From Chrysoperla carnea (taxonomy: Eukaryota; Arthropoda; Insecta; Neuroptera; Chrysopidae): a stretch of DNA of 64,000 nucleotides. The notes beneath the pieces are model-generated. The model had not been told where the DNA came from. It worked only from the letters and a program-made list of their open reading frames with translations, and did no database searches. Below are positions 23,165-34,074 of the stretch, piece after piece (the first letter of the stretch is position 1; each line of letters begins with the position of its first letter). The translations under genes were made by a program, and so were the position numbers. The DNA is taken from contig NC_058338.1 of NCBI RefSeq assembly GCF_905475395.1, positions 8,198,935 to 8,262,934 of the forward strand, given 5' to 3'.

Positions 23165-24165
23165 AACTTTCAAATCTTGTTATGGTATCAAGTAAAAAAT
23201 TTGTATGGGTAATGTGGTAAATTCGATACCAGCCATCAACCTAATTATAGTTAAGGACCTGCACCATTCTGTAAAAAAACCTAGGCACCTGATGGCCAGT
23301 AGGTCCAACAAAAAACAATGAACATTGTTGAGTAGAGTAGTTTAATGTTTTATTAATTAAAAATTTTTGTTCGTACTATATTAGAGAGACTATTTTCGAC
23401 CATGTTAAGAATAATTTCGAAAAGTTTTTGATGGTCGGTACGTTCTACAATAGCTTTAGGAAATTTACCTCATTCAGCTAAATGACGATGTAAATGTACA
23501 TCTGTTTATAAGGAATTTTTTGATCAGGAATCCACCGCTGATATGCCCACACTAACACTCTTGCATTTCTTTGTCACTATATCCGTTAATAAAGTGAATA
23601 TGGGCATTTTCTTGATTTGTAAACGCAGACATTAAATTAATCTTAAAATTGCAATTACATGGTCTACCGATTAATTTCCTACTCAGTTTATTTCTCTTCG
23701 ACTATTATTACATAATAGTGCACATAACTCTCTTTATTGGGTTTGAGGCAAAAGTATTAGTATACAAAGGACTTTCGACTTAAAATTGTACAACGAATAT
23801 GCTCTTAAGCTATGTCCATCGCGTCACGGAGCACCCTGTAAGCATCTCGGAAAACTTAGGTGACAATCAAATTAACTTAAGTTAAAGATCTAGTTCTAAA
23901 CATTTCAATGAAACATTCTATATACAATAAACAAGGTACATAAATGAAACTTATATTCTCCAACACAACTATGTAATACATATATACATGCGGTAATTTC
24001 AAATGAAAAAGTTCCGAAGAAAATTAATGTTTTGTATTAAATCAAAATGAAAAATTACCAACGAAAGTATAACGAACGGTTAAACGAGTAAATGTAGGTG
24101 AAAAATTTTCCTATATTTAATGAATAACAACGTACTTTTTATGTATCTACGAGTATATATTATAT
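23165..24165. other. AT-rich sequence, nothing recognised
   Basis: Between the piggyBac element and the palindromic element; no gene motif seen. Confidence 0.55.
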
Positions 24166-25181
24166 TAGACCCGGTAATATCCGTCATTGAGCATGACTAT
24201 CGCATTAAAACTTTGTGCAAGATCCCGTTTAAAAAGCACTTCAGATCGTAAAAGTGAAGGTTGCCGGTGGGTAACATGGTTCTTAGACATTTTTCATTAC
24301 ACTCACAAATTTGTTGGGTAAATAATTCGTAAGTTTGAAATAACGCGATTTTCACAATTTTCATTCCTCACAAAGTGTATGAAAACAGAATATTTGTAAT
24401 GTAAAAAGTTTTTATTTGTAGTGTAAAGCTTAGTCAACAACATTCCGCAAAAATTTTAGACCTAATTGCATTTTAAGTGCTTTTATTGTAAATTGTTAAG
24501 AGGGCGCGTGAAACACCATCCAAAATAAACGATTTTCTGTTCTATACATGCTAGAAAGATGGGATTTTTCACCAATCGATCCGGAATAAAGTTAAATAAA
24601 CAGAATACTTGGAAAAATTACATTTTCCACATCAAAACTCCTTGGGAAATCGGGAAAACTAATTTTACGAGTTAACTTGACTTTATTTTGAGTTGATAGG
24701 TGAAAATTCCGTTTTTCTATCATGTTTAGAATGGATAATCTTTATATTTGGGTTGTTTTTCGTGCCCTCTCTTAATGCAATTAGGCCAAAAATTTGTGCG
24801 GGATGTTTTTGAGTAAGCTTTACAAAACAAATACAAACTTTCAACATATTAATAAGCTGATTTTTTCATCAGGATGAAAATCGTAAAAACGTATTTTTTA
24901 AAATTTATATACGAATTTCTTATTCGAAAACTGGAGGATTCCGAGAGGAATGCCTAGGAACCGTTTTCGTTAATTTTGACCCAAATTATAAGATAAAATT
25001 TTTCCGAAGCGATTCGATCAAAATTATTTATTTGTTAAAAACAAAAATTAGTTTAAGCAATATCCAACCGATTACCAACATCGACAATTTGTACTTTTAC
25101 GTCCAAGAACATTTTTTAAACGGGATTTCTGCAGAAATTGTACCTGCGAAAATTACTCAATAAAGGATTTTACCGGGTCTA
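24166..25181. mobile_element. Palindromic MITE-like element of ~1.0 kb
   Basis: Ends TAGACCCGGTAA (24166-24177) and TTACCGGGTCTA (25170-25181). The middle arms 24420-24596 and 24673-24826 are clear inverted copies (GTAAAGCTTA, CCTAATTGCATT, CACCATCC/..., TTTTTCACC). The outer arms also pair but are more diverged; CCCGTTTAAAAA occurs in both (24232; inverted at about 25114). No ORF. Confidence 0.75.
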
Positions 25182-25184
25182 TAT

Positions 25185-25630
25185 ATTATGAAAGTGCTTG
25201 ACAGTTGTGGCAGTGTGTATTTTTTTTCTCAGTATTTCTTTGTACGTGATTTTTATAAAAAATTTTTTACTTGTATACAGAAAAAAAAAAGTTTTTTTTA
25301 TCCTATAAATATTTTATTATCGGTTTTTAACAACTAATATTTACATTCGTCGTTAGATATACTTTTTTCTGCAGGGTATACAGCAACAGCAGTGACAACA
25401 GATATAACTCAATTCGTTATGTATATAATAAAGTTAGAAATGTAATTAAAAGTTCAAAAGTTCAGAAATATTACGTACATGATGGCGCTTATATTTATTA
25501 TATACTGATAGGAAGTGGAAGTTCATATGATAATCTTTTAATTCTAGAATTTATTTTTTTTTATTATATTAATATTGAAATTTTTCTCTGAACCATATTC
25601 TATTTTATTACAGTATCACGACCATATTAA
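25185..25630. other. AT-rich sequence, nothing recognised
   Basis: Only homopolymer runs. Confidence 0.55.
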
Positions 25631-25632
25631 TA

Positions 25633-25795
25633 AAAACCCACACCCACACCCACACCCACACCCACACCCATACTCATACTCATACTCATACTCAACCCAA
25701 CCCAACCCAACCCAACCCAACCTAACCCAGCCTAACCCAGCCTAACCCAGCCTAACCCAACCTAACCCAACCTAACCCAACCCAACCCAACCAAA
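25633..25795. repeat. Compound microsatellite, telomere-like
   Basis: Ordered blocks: CACCCA units, then ACTCAT units, then ACCCA units, then CCTAACCCAG units, then CCTAACCCAA units. The last blocks hold the insect telomere motif CCTAA within a 10-bp period. Confidence 0.9.
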
Positions 25796-25849
25796 AATTA
25801 CAAAAATTGTGTTTTTTTGAATTTTTTATAATTTTTTCGATTTTTACAA

Positions 25850-26020
25850 ATTGCAAAAAGTGTAAAAAAAATTTTTGTTTCCGATTTCGATAAAACTAAG
25901 TTTATAAGGTAAATTTGATCCGAAAATTACAAAAATCGTGTTTATTTGACCATTAAATGAGAAATTTTCGAGATATTTTATGAATCTGACTGTAGAGCCA
26001 ACATTTTCATTCCGTTCAGT
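25850..26020. repeat. Diverged S2 fragment
   Basis: CGATTTCGATAAAACTAAGT TTATAAGG then TTTGATCC.AAAA.TACAAAAATCG follows S2 order. Confidence 0.5.
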
Positions 26021-26091
26021 CTCTGAAATTATTCCGCATTGAATCTAATTATTCCGAAATTGTCCTTTTCATTTCAATTACGATTAATTAC

Positions 26092-26185
26092 TGTTTCGGA
26101 CACACAGTAATAAGTTGGACAAAGATCCAAGATATTTGTTATTCATTTTATTACATTAATTTTTTAAGAAACTGTCCGAAACAAA
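26092..26185. repeat. Inverted repeat around TGTTTCGGACA
   Basis: CTGTTTCGGACA (about 26091) and TGTCCGAAACA (about 26173) can pair, with GATTAATTAC/GGTAATCAAT continuing outside. Possibly a short MITE. Confidence 0.5.
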
Positions 26186-26214
26186 AGGTAATCAATTTTT
26201 AAAATGAAAATGAT

Positions 26215-26341
26215 TTTTTTTCTAAACCATCCCTGAACTATAGCGAACAAAACAACAACAAAAATTTTGAAAATCGGTGCGGCCGTTTTTGAGTTTTAGC
26301 GAGACTAACGCACAGCGATTTATTTTTATATATACAGATTA
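26215..26341 (+). mobile_element. Retroelement 3' end, fragment
   Basis: AAAATCGGTGCGGCCGTTTT TGAGTTTTAGCGAGACTAAC GCACAGCGATTTATTTTTA then TATATACAGATT, a frequent insect non-LTR 3' end. Pattern recognition only. Confidence 0.5.
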
Positions 26342-26429
26342 GAAAGTTAATCCTCATGAAAAGCTAACATTTTTTATATATAACATTTTTTCAAAAAATC
26401 ATCAGCTTTCGGAGAAATTTCTTGAACCA

Positions 26430-26475
26430 TAGGTATCAAAGACCTTAAAGGTCATTGGTCTGTGTCAATAGTTTT
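26430..26475. repeat. 45-bp direct repeat, left of SINE1
   Basis: TATCAAAGACCTTAAAGGTC then ATTGGTCTG; partner at 26727-26771 with about six differences. Confidence 0.65.
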
Positions 26476-26479
26476 TAAG

Positions 26480-26716
26480 CTTAGGGCAGCGGGTTCGATT
26501 TCCGCCGTCACAACAAAATTAATTTAATTAATAGTTGAAATGGGCTAGTGTAGTGCATGGAATAAGCATGAAGAAGGTGCACTCAGCCTCTGAAATTGAG
26601 GAGCTGATAAATGAAATTATCAGCGGAAAGGTGGTAAAACACATATATGGTATCACAATGGGCTCTATAGTATGAGTGTGTCCTTCGTGGACAGCCAATA
26701 TAACCTAACCTAACCT
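26480..26716 (+). mobile_element. SINE1 copy, forward strand
   Basis: Degenerate head with GCGGGTTCGATTTCC (B box), body GAGGAGCTGATAAATGAAAT TATCAGCGGAAAGGTGG, then TCCTTCGTGGACAGCCAATA and TAACCTAACCTAACC tail. Lies between two 45-bp direct repeats (26430 and 26727). Confidence 0.78.
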
Positions 26717-26726
26717 TACCTTTAGC

Positions 26727-26771
26727 TATCAAGGACCATAAAGGTCATTCGTCTGAGTTAATAATTTTTAA
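26727..26771. repeat. 45-bp direct repeat, right of SINE1
   Basis: TATCAAGGACCATAAAGGTC then ATTCGTCTG; partner at 26430. Confidence 0.65.
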
Positions 26772-27164
26772 ACCCAGTTAAATTTTCAAGATCATATAAA
26801 CTTTTTCTAGTTTTCTGGCTCATGAGCTCATGTTAGTTGTGAGCACAATTTATTTGCATAATTGTCACTAAAAACTGTATAAAATGTATCTCTTTTTAAT
26901 GATTTAGTAATTTAGGTCATGATTAAATGTCACCATCTCTTCATAATAACATTAAAATGAACACAATAACAATGTTAGTACTAATAATTAAAATATTAGG
27001 TAGAAAGAGAGAGAATACAACCAAATTATTACGTTTCTCATTTCAGTATTAAATACCTACAGACAGTTAGTTTCTATGATGAACGTATGTCTACATTAAA
27101 CTAGGTTTTATCCGTGGATTCGGGGGTGTAATAGCTTTTTTCCCCCTTCAACTGAGTTTCATAA

Positions 27165-27840
27165 AATGTCAAAAAAAATAAAAAAATTTTTTTTGCGTTT
27201 TTCTCGATTTTTTTCAAAGGGGTACCCCTTAAAAAAATTGCAAAAATTCGAAAATTTTTTTTCATCTCCAATTTTGAAAAAACTCAGTATATAAGGTAAT
27301 TTTGACCCAAAAAGTACAAAAATCGGGTGCATTTGTTGACTGGTTGAATAGTTTTTGTGATACGGGATAAAATCGATCCAAATATTGCGATATCTCAGAA
27401 ACTCTGCATCCAATCAATAAATAAACCCGATTTTTATACTTTTTGGGTCAAAATTACCCCATCCACCAAGTTTCATCAAAATCCAAAACAAAATTTTTTT
27501 TTGCGATTTTCTCGATTTTTTCAAAGGGGTACCCCTTAAAAAAATTACAAAAAATCGAAAAAAATTTTTCATCTCCGATTTTGATAAAACTCAGTATATA
27601 AGGTAATTTTGACCCAAAAAGTACAAAAACCGGGTGCATTTGATGACTGGTCGAATAGTTTTTGAGATACGGACTAAAATCGATATAAATATTGCGATAT
27701 CTCCGAAACTCTGCATCCAATCAATAAATAAACCCGATTTTTATACTTTTTGGGTCAAAATTACCCCATCCACCAAGTTTCATCAAATTTCAAAACAAAA
27801 TTTTTTTTGCGATTTTTTCGACTTTTTCAAAGGGGTGAGA
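27165..27840. repeat. Tandem repeat S2, 307-bp period, >2 units
   Basis: ATCCACCAAGTTTCATCAAA begins at 27461 and 27768; GACCCAAAAAGTACAAAAA and GAAACTCTGCATCCAATCAA TAAATAAACCCGATTTTTAT recur with the same spacing. Units are highly similar, so amplified more recently than the 2.1-kb copy. Confidence 0.82.
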
Positions 27841-27844
27841 TTTT

Positions 27845-28679
27845 ATAAATCTAGGTTGATTGTTTTATGAAATTAGTTATACATATAAGGTCCGTAATTC
27901 TGTGCCGTTTTAGAGCATTCTGTATTTTAAGAATTTTTAGCTGTGTTGGATTTCCTCTTTTGTTCCACTATTATATACTGTTATACGTATGATGACATAT
28001 TTATTACTGAAAGTGGAGTGAGATAACATGATGCGATAAGTAAGAAAATAAGTAGTAAATATAGTGGATTAAAGCAGAGAATAGAATTATATTAAGAAAT
28101 TTTCATAACGTACTTCGTAACAGGAAACAAGAATAATACATATCGTTTTACTAGTGTGGTAAGAAAATGAAATGGTACTCAAAAGATAATGTACCACTCA
28201 CTCTATCTTTGGTATGCTTGTCTTTGTAACTTAATAATAGTGTGTGTACTGTCTTTGTTACAGTTTGTAACAGTTGCAGTGACGTATTCCAGCAATGTTA
28301 CAGCATCGCATTTAAAACATAGCTTAATATACAAACAGGTTGTAAAACAGATGAATTCAACTGGAATATCATTTGAGACTTATGATAAAAGCGGATTTAG
28401 GAATAAATAGACAGAAAAAAATAACACGAAAAAAATTTATGTCATAGTGTCCTTTTTGAAGGACTAAAACAGCAAGAATATGTTGGGTCTATAAATATAG
28501 CTTTACAATACCACGGAACTACAAAGATATATAATATATTGTGTGCAAGTGATGTTTTTAAATTTGATAATATAGATATCTCTCTTCAATCATCAATACT
28601 CTAAATATAGTCGTTTCTGTTCATCAAATGATGGATCTTCGATGAACTCATAATTGAATTAAAATTTTGTTTTTATACC
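27845..28679. other. No gene recognised
   Basis: A reading 28189-28410 with a hydrophobic stretch has no family motif and no splice context; treated as chance. Confidence 0.5.
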
Positions 28680-28885
28680 ATCGACAACCTTATATTTTTA
28701 TGATATTATTATAAACTACAAGATTGTCTGAATATTTTAGATAGTTTTTTATCACATTCTCTAGAATTTTTGATATAGAAATATCCAACTGAAAACGATA
28801 ACTTATATGATCCATCATTTTTTCAGTCAACTTTGAAGGATAACTTTGTTAATCAAAAAACGTATTTATAAAATTTTATTGAAAT
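28680..28885 (-). mobile_element. Family F internal fragment, reverse orientation
   Basis: Reverse complement matches 52487-52735: ACTAGAGATTT, GATTAACAAAGTT, AGTTGGATATTTCTATATCAA and CAGACAATCTTGTAGTTT. Ends are lost. Confidence 0.55.
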
Positions 28886-28889
28886 CTCT

Positions 28890-29405
28890 AGTATTGTTCA
28901 ACTCTTGCATATATTCCTTAATTTAAATTATGTTCTTCTAATTTTTTGTGGTATAATTTTGAAATACTCTGTAGAATCGTCAATGTCATATTAAATTATG
29001 TCAAATATTTCAGTACTAAAGTGAAAATATTAGTACATACATCAGAGCATCATAATAATTTGTATGTTAAAATACAAAATAATATAATATTATAGTTGTT
29101 GAGGATTAGTAAAGTGTTTCTAACTAGTTGCCATATACCTACTACTGTACCGTACAAGGGTTTTCTAGATTACTCCCTTCAAATAAGGTGAAATTTACTA
29201 ACTGTTGGAGGCAGCGATGCCACGTTTAAGCTGTTTAGCTGTATAATAAAAAAATTTTTTATGTTTGCACATCAAAAAATTGAGTGATTTAATAAAAATA
29301 TACAATTTTCCAAGTTTTTCCACAATTTTATGCAATTTACTCGAAAACTATGCATTTAGGAGGAAAAATAGATCGGGCGTAAAAGTTCCGACCGATTTGT
29401 TTTTA
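28890..29405. other. AT-rich sequence, nothing recognised
   Basis: No family or gene motif seen. Confidence 0.55.
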
Positions 29406-29409
29406 TCTA

Positions 29410-29625
29410 CTGGAGTACAGGCAGTGGTAGTGTCAACAAAAATAGTTATTGGGGCGGTGAATTGATCACACTATCGTCGCGTGGATAAGAACGAAGTAAG
29501 CGACTCCACCCATATCATAAAATTAATTGTATACGCCTTGTATAAAGAGTAATGATGTAGGTGGCCTCTGTTATAGACGTAGTCTGAGAAACGGAGGCAA
29601 AACCCCTAAATAATTATGATTATTA
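29410..29625 (+). mobile_element. SINE2 copy, forward strand, head degenerate
   Basis: Shares CAGGCAGTGGTAGTG, TCGTCGCGTGGATAAGAACG, AAGTAAGCGACTCCACCC, GTGGCCTCTGTTATA and GGAGGCAAAACCCC with the copy at 59.2 kb; tail of ATT units. The tRNA head is not recognisable. Confidence 0.72.
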
Positions 29626-29629
29626 TTAT

Positions 29630-30710
29630 ATATTTCACTGTATACAAAAATTTATGGGCTTGATTTTTCCATAGATAATAAGTATTTATATTTATTATAA
29701 TCAGATGTCTATGAATATATCTGTCAAACTTATTTGTGTTATTTCGTATAATGATACTCATATTACGTCATCAAATTGGATACCTGCGTTTTTTACAGTT
29801 TAAAAATTTAATTTAAGTTTTTGGTGAGAAAGCATGTTTTTCCGAAATAAATTTTTGGTGGCTTTTTATTAGCAAAATCAACATTTTGAGGCACTTTTTC
29901 AAAAATAGGAGAATAGTAGAATAGTAGAGAAATAGTAGAAGTCTCTTCAAGAGACAATTGTAATTTCTGTCATCTAGGCACCCACTAATGGTTGCTTTTA
30001 ACCATTTTTATCACATAAAATTGAAGTAGTTGCTGCACTTACCTTCATTTGCATGTTTCCATTGAAATCTGCAAACAAAAATAGCAATTAATGTATAAAA
30101 CAAAACAAATTAAATGTATAAAATGTAAAAAAAAATCAATTAAACAAATATAAATAAATTGATAACAATGATGAAATGTAAATGACATTGATATGAATTC
30201 AACAAACTGTGGTTGGTACTGAGTTATAACTTTCAGTGAACATGATAAATATTCCACATTTTGCTCATACTTATCAAGATATTTCAAATATGTGATGGAA
30301 CGCAAACGTTAAAATGTAAAACATGATTGTAAATATTGAATACACTGGACTTGTAATATGTAAATTTTTGCAAATTTGAGATAAATTTATAACTTAAATG
30401 TATTAAATTATTTTTAATATTTTTTTTGAAAAATTAAATGAGCGGAAAAATAAAAAATTTCACAAATTATTTTCACATAAAAAACGGCAAATTCGTAAAA
30501 AATTGGGAAAATGGTCCGCTAACTTGATATTAAGTCAGCGCACAATATATATTAAGTCAGCGGAAACACTTACAATATGGACAATTTGCTTGGGAGTTGC
30601 GTCGCAGCAAAAAATTTGACCGTTATCATCTAAAATGTTATTTTTGAGATTTTTGGGATGAAAACAATAACTTAATATCACATATTCAAAAATTTAATCA
30701 AATTTCAATA
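29630..30710. other. AT-rich sequence, nothing recognised
   Basis: No coding motif; readings such as 30045-30305 (reverse) are chance. Confidence 0.55.
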
Positions 30711-30713
30711 ATA

Positions 30714-31136
30714 ACAAGTGAACACAAACAATTGACTGAGTTAACTGTTGAAATACCATACATAGACAATGTTGATTACGCAGACATATTAATAAACAAA
30801 CGCCATACAATAAATGTATAATTCTGAGCCCAAATACTTAATTTTGAGCCCAAATTTGGGCCCATACGGGTAAACAGTGATGTTTATGAAAATATGTTTC
30901 AAACAAAAGTTGTTTATTTTCTTTATTAGAAACTCAAACTCACTTTTTACCCCTTTTACACCCTGAACACACTATAAAATTTTCAGCTGGATATCACTTT
31001 TCGTTTTTGAGTTCGTGATGATGCACAGACGGACGAACAACCGGCTATTTTCGTAGCATCAATAGTTTTAAGCGTTACAAACTTAAGACTAAACTTAGTA
31101 TACCTTGATATATTTCGTATATACATGGTATAAAAA
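30714..31136 (-). repeat. Family A copy with both ends
   Basis: AACAAGTGAACACAAACAAT at the left and GTATACCTTGATATATTTCG TATATACATGGTATAAA at the right; the interior is shortened. Confidence 0.75.
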
Positions 31137-31319
31137 TATGAAATAGCAACAAAAAGAATTATCAAATCACATATTAATAACTGTTTAATTCGAATTTATT
31201 AAATAATGCTATACAGCAATATTCGCCCATCAATAAACATTGAAAACAAATTACATAAGAGTTTATTATTGTGTTACGTGAATTCTGTATTCCTTAATTT
31301 TTAAAAATATATCTTTATA

Positions 31320-31455
31320 AATTATAGCTCATGTGTTTTTCTCATGTATAAGCTATATTGTTGTACAGTTTCATTCAAATCCGTAAAAAAAAGCGTAAAA
31401 AACAAACAAACAAGCATCCATACTTTCACATTTATAATCTATAGGGATAGGGATA
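31320..31455 (+). repeat. Family D 3' fragment
   Basis: TTATAGCTCATGTGTTTTTC, TTGTACAGTTTCATT and ACTTTCACATTTATAATC match 1677-1800. Confidence 0.65.
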
Positions 31456-31707
31456 ATGATTTTTTCCAAAAAATCACAATTTTCGGAATAGCCCTGGTTT
31501 TATTGAGTCCCGATTATCGAGATTACTCTATATCATATTTTAAGGATTTGCCGCACCACATTTTTGCCGCTCCGAGTCGTCCGGCTCGCCTCTCAGCCCT
31601 GGATCGGGCCATGACTTGCACTCATCATAAAGTAAAAGTATATTTTATCAATTTGTCAACATTGTCCTGATTATCAGGAAATTATTGGATCGAAAGTGCA
31701 TTGTTTA

Positions 31708-31943
31708 GTGGTGAGGAGGAGAAGACGATGTCTCATCTTCTCTGTCACCGCCCAGCTCTTTTCATGAGGAGATGGACCTACTTGAGCCAGCCTCTACTTG
31801 ACGACCTCTCCGAGTTAAAGTTCGTCGACGTCAAAGCTCTCCTGCTGTTCTTAAACAGCTCCATATGGTTTATGGAGTAGTGTCCGGGAGTGTCCTATGG
31901 TCTAAATGTGTCCCATCCCAGGACAGCCACCCTAACTTAACCT
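31708..31943 (+). mobile_element. Second 5'-truncated LINE, 14-bp target site duplication, CCTAA-like tail
   Basis: Bounded by perfect direct repeats AAGTGCATTGTTTA at 31694-31707 and 31944-31957. Contains the last ~56 codons of a LINE ORF and a short 3' UTR ending CCAGGACAGCCACCC then a TAACTTAACCTA tail instead of poly-A. This 3' end resembles that of SINE1. Confidence 0.82.
31710..31880 (+). pseudogene. LINE ORF2 C-terminal fragment (GEEEKTMSHLLCHRPAL...)
   Basis: Translates without a stop from GEEEKTMSHLLCHRPALFMR to a TAG at 31878-31880. Equivalent to EET..HFLCYCPAL in the LINE tail at 6.9-7.3 kb, i.e. the end of a zinc-knuckle region followed by the C-terminal tail. Severely 5'-truncated, so no activity. 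The two LINEs are from different subfamilies, judged by tail sequence. Confidence 0.72.
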
Positions 31944-31959
31944 AAGTGCATTGTTTAAA

Positions 31960-32410
31960 GGAATTAATTGAATTTTTTTTTACGTTTCATTTTCAATAGT
32001 TTATTATTTAATTCATATTAAAACAATAAACTAAAATAATCGATTAATGATAACAGCATTGCTCCAGTTTTTTTTTTAAATAAAATGCATTGATTTTGTT
32101 TACAATTTTATTTGTATAAATTTTCAAAAATGCATTTATGGTATATTTTTTTTTTCTATTTTTAAAATGATCGTTAAATTAAATAGCTTTAGTATGCTAA
32201 TATTGGCATATTAACAACATTAAATTAAAAAATACTTGGCGTTCACTCCCATTCATATAAAATTGACAATAAAACTCCGAGTCGTTAACTATTTTTATTT
32301 TTATTAAAATGACATATAATTTATTTTTAACACACTATCATAATGTCACATTAAAATCACTTAGAAATTTCTAAATGGGTACTGTTGATTATCATTAGGC
32401 TAATTATTAA
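31960..32410. other. AT-rich sequence, nothing recognised
   Basis: No family or gene motif seen. Confidence 0.55.
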
Positions 32411-32411
32411 A

Positions 32412-32900
32412 TAACAAGTGCAATTTACAACATTTAAAAAACCTCCGGCAAATGCGATTTATTCCTTCCCGATCAGTTTCGACCGTTTAGGGACTACGAT
32501 GCCACTGAAAAACACACAGGCGCACAGATAAACACTTTAAACTTATAACACTCCTTCTTAAATCAATATCAAAGTGATGGTCAAGGACATTAGATGAGAT
32601 GAAAGGATACTTAGAGAGCTATCATTTTTTGGGAGAAATTTTTGGAAATATATTAATTGAAATTGAATTATTTAAGTTGAGTTTGTTCATTTGAATTATT
32701 GTTTTGAATTACCTAATTATTTTACCATTTCACTTTTCGAAATGAATTGAGACAGGTTTATTTGGCCATTCTTTTCCATAGTAATTATTATTTATATGTA
32801 AAAAGTATATGTCATAATCGCTAATGTTTTAGTTTTTTCGGGAACGAAACCCTAAGCTCGCACTTGAAACATAGCGTAAAACACTTTCCGTTAATATATT
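32412..32900 (+). repeat. Family B, copy 2
   Basis: GACCGTTTAGGGACTACGAT GCC, GATGGTCAAGGACATTAGAT, GATACTTAGAGAGCTATCAT and GAAACCCTAAGCTCGCACTT. Confidence 0.65.
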
Positions 32901-32904
32901 ATTA

Positions 32905-33360
32905 GCTAAACATTCTATGTATTTTTTATTTTGCATTCCCTATCTCAGAAATCCGAGCTTTTTATGTATTTAATACTCCAGGAGCTCCACTAAATATTAT
33001 TTGTGATTTTTTGCGCTGAATTTGAGAGCCCTAAAATTTTGACGAATAGTTTAATTTAATTTCATGATGATAGATAGCAAAATTAGTTGAAGTTTTTTTG
33101 AATTAAACTGATGTGTGTGCTATCTTGATTGATGAACAATTTTTTAGAATTATTAAATGGAATAATAAATTTAAATAAAAATATAAAAAAAACTATATAT
33201 AAAAAATTTAGTTATTTTGAAATATTGGCATGTTGTTTAAAAATTTCATATAATATTATTAAAATCTGTCAATATTCAATGCACTCTACTAAAACTACAT
33301 AATATATATATTGGATGAAATATAATATGTATAGTATATTTAGAAATATTATTAAATCTA
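32905..33360. other. AT-rich sequence, nothing recognised
   Basis: No family or gene motif seen. Confidence 0.55.
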
Positions 33361-33361
33361 T

Positions 33362-33396
33362 ACACAGTATGTCGCATTTAAGATGAAGACATCATA
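33362..33396 (+). mobile_element. Family F terminal fragment
   Basis: CACAGTATGTCGCATTTAAG then ATGAAGACATCAT matches the left end at 6742 and 52297 over about 33 bp and then stops. Confidence 0.6.
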
Positions 33397-33409
33397 AAAT
33401 AAACAAATC

Positions 33410-33462
33410 TATATGCTCCTATATATTATAAATGTGAAAGTAAGGATATTTGCTTGTTTGTT
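33410..33462 (-). repeat. Family D 3' end, reverse, abutting family A
   Basis: ATTATAAATGTGAAAGTAAG GATATTTGCTTGTTTG directly before the family A start. Confidence 0.55.
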
Positions 33463-34072
33463 TTATACCATGTATATATGAAATATACATAGTATAAATG
33501 AAATATACAAGTTTCGTCCCAAGTTTGTAAAGCTTAAAAATAATGATGCTACGGAAAAAATTTTGGTATAGGTGTTCATAGAATCACCTAATTAATCCAT
33601 TTCCGGTTGTCCGTCCGTCCGTCCGTCTGTGGACACGATAACTCAAAAACGAAAAAAGATATCGAGCTGAAATTTTTACAGCGTACTCAGGACGTAAAAA
33701 GTCAGGTCAAGTTCGTAAATGAGCATCATAGGTCAATTGGGTCTTGGGTCCGTAGGACCCATCTTGTAAACCGTTAGAGATAGAACAAAAGTTTAAATGT
33801 AAAAAATGTTCCTTATAGATAAATAAAAAACTTTTGTTTGAAACATTTTTTTGTAAACATCACTGTTTACCCACGAGGGCGTTAAATAGGTGCAAATTTT
33901 ATAGTATGTATTAATATAGGAATATCAGTTGTGTGTGTGTTGTGTATTTAAAAGTGAATATCTTTTGTTATTTACGTGACGTCAACACTTTCTATACGAT
34001 TGCGCATCAACACTGTCTATACATGGTATTTCAACAATTAACTCAGTCAATTGTTTCTTTTCACTTGTTTAT
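33463..34072 (+). repeat. Family A copy with both ends (most complete)
   Basis: From TTTATACCATGTATATATGA to CTCAGTCAATTGTTTCTTTT CACTTGTT, including GTCCGTCCGTCCGTCCGTC. About 610 bp, the best reference copy here. Confidence 0.8.
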
Positions 34073-34074
34073 GG

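Noticed and set aside
28189..28410. 73-aa reading with a hydrophobic N-terminal part
   Set aside because: No homologous motif, no splice context, ordinary length for chance in this composition.
31344..31670. 108-aa reading
   Set aside because: Covers a family D 3' end and then unrelated sequence; no motif.
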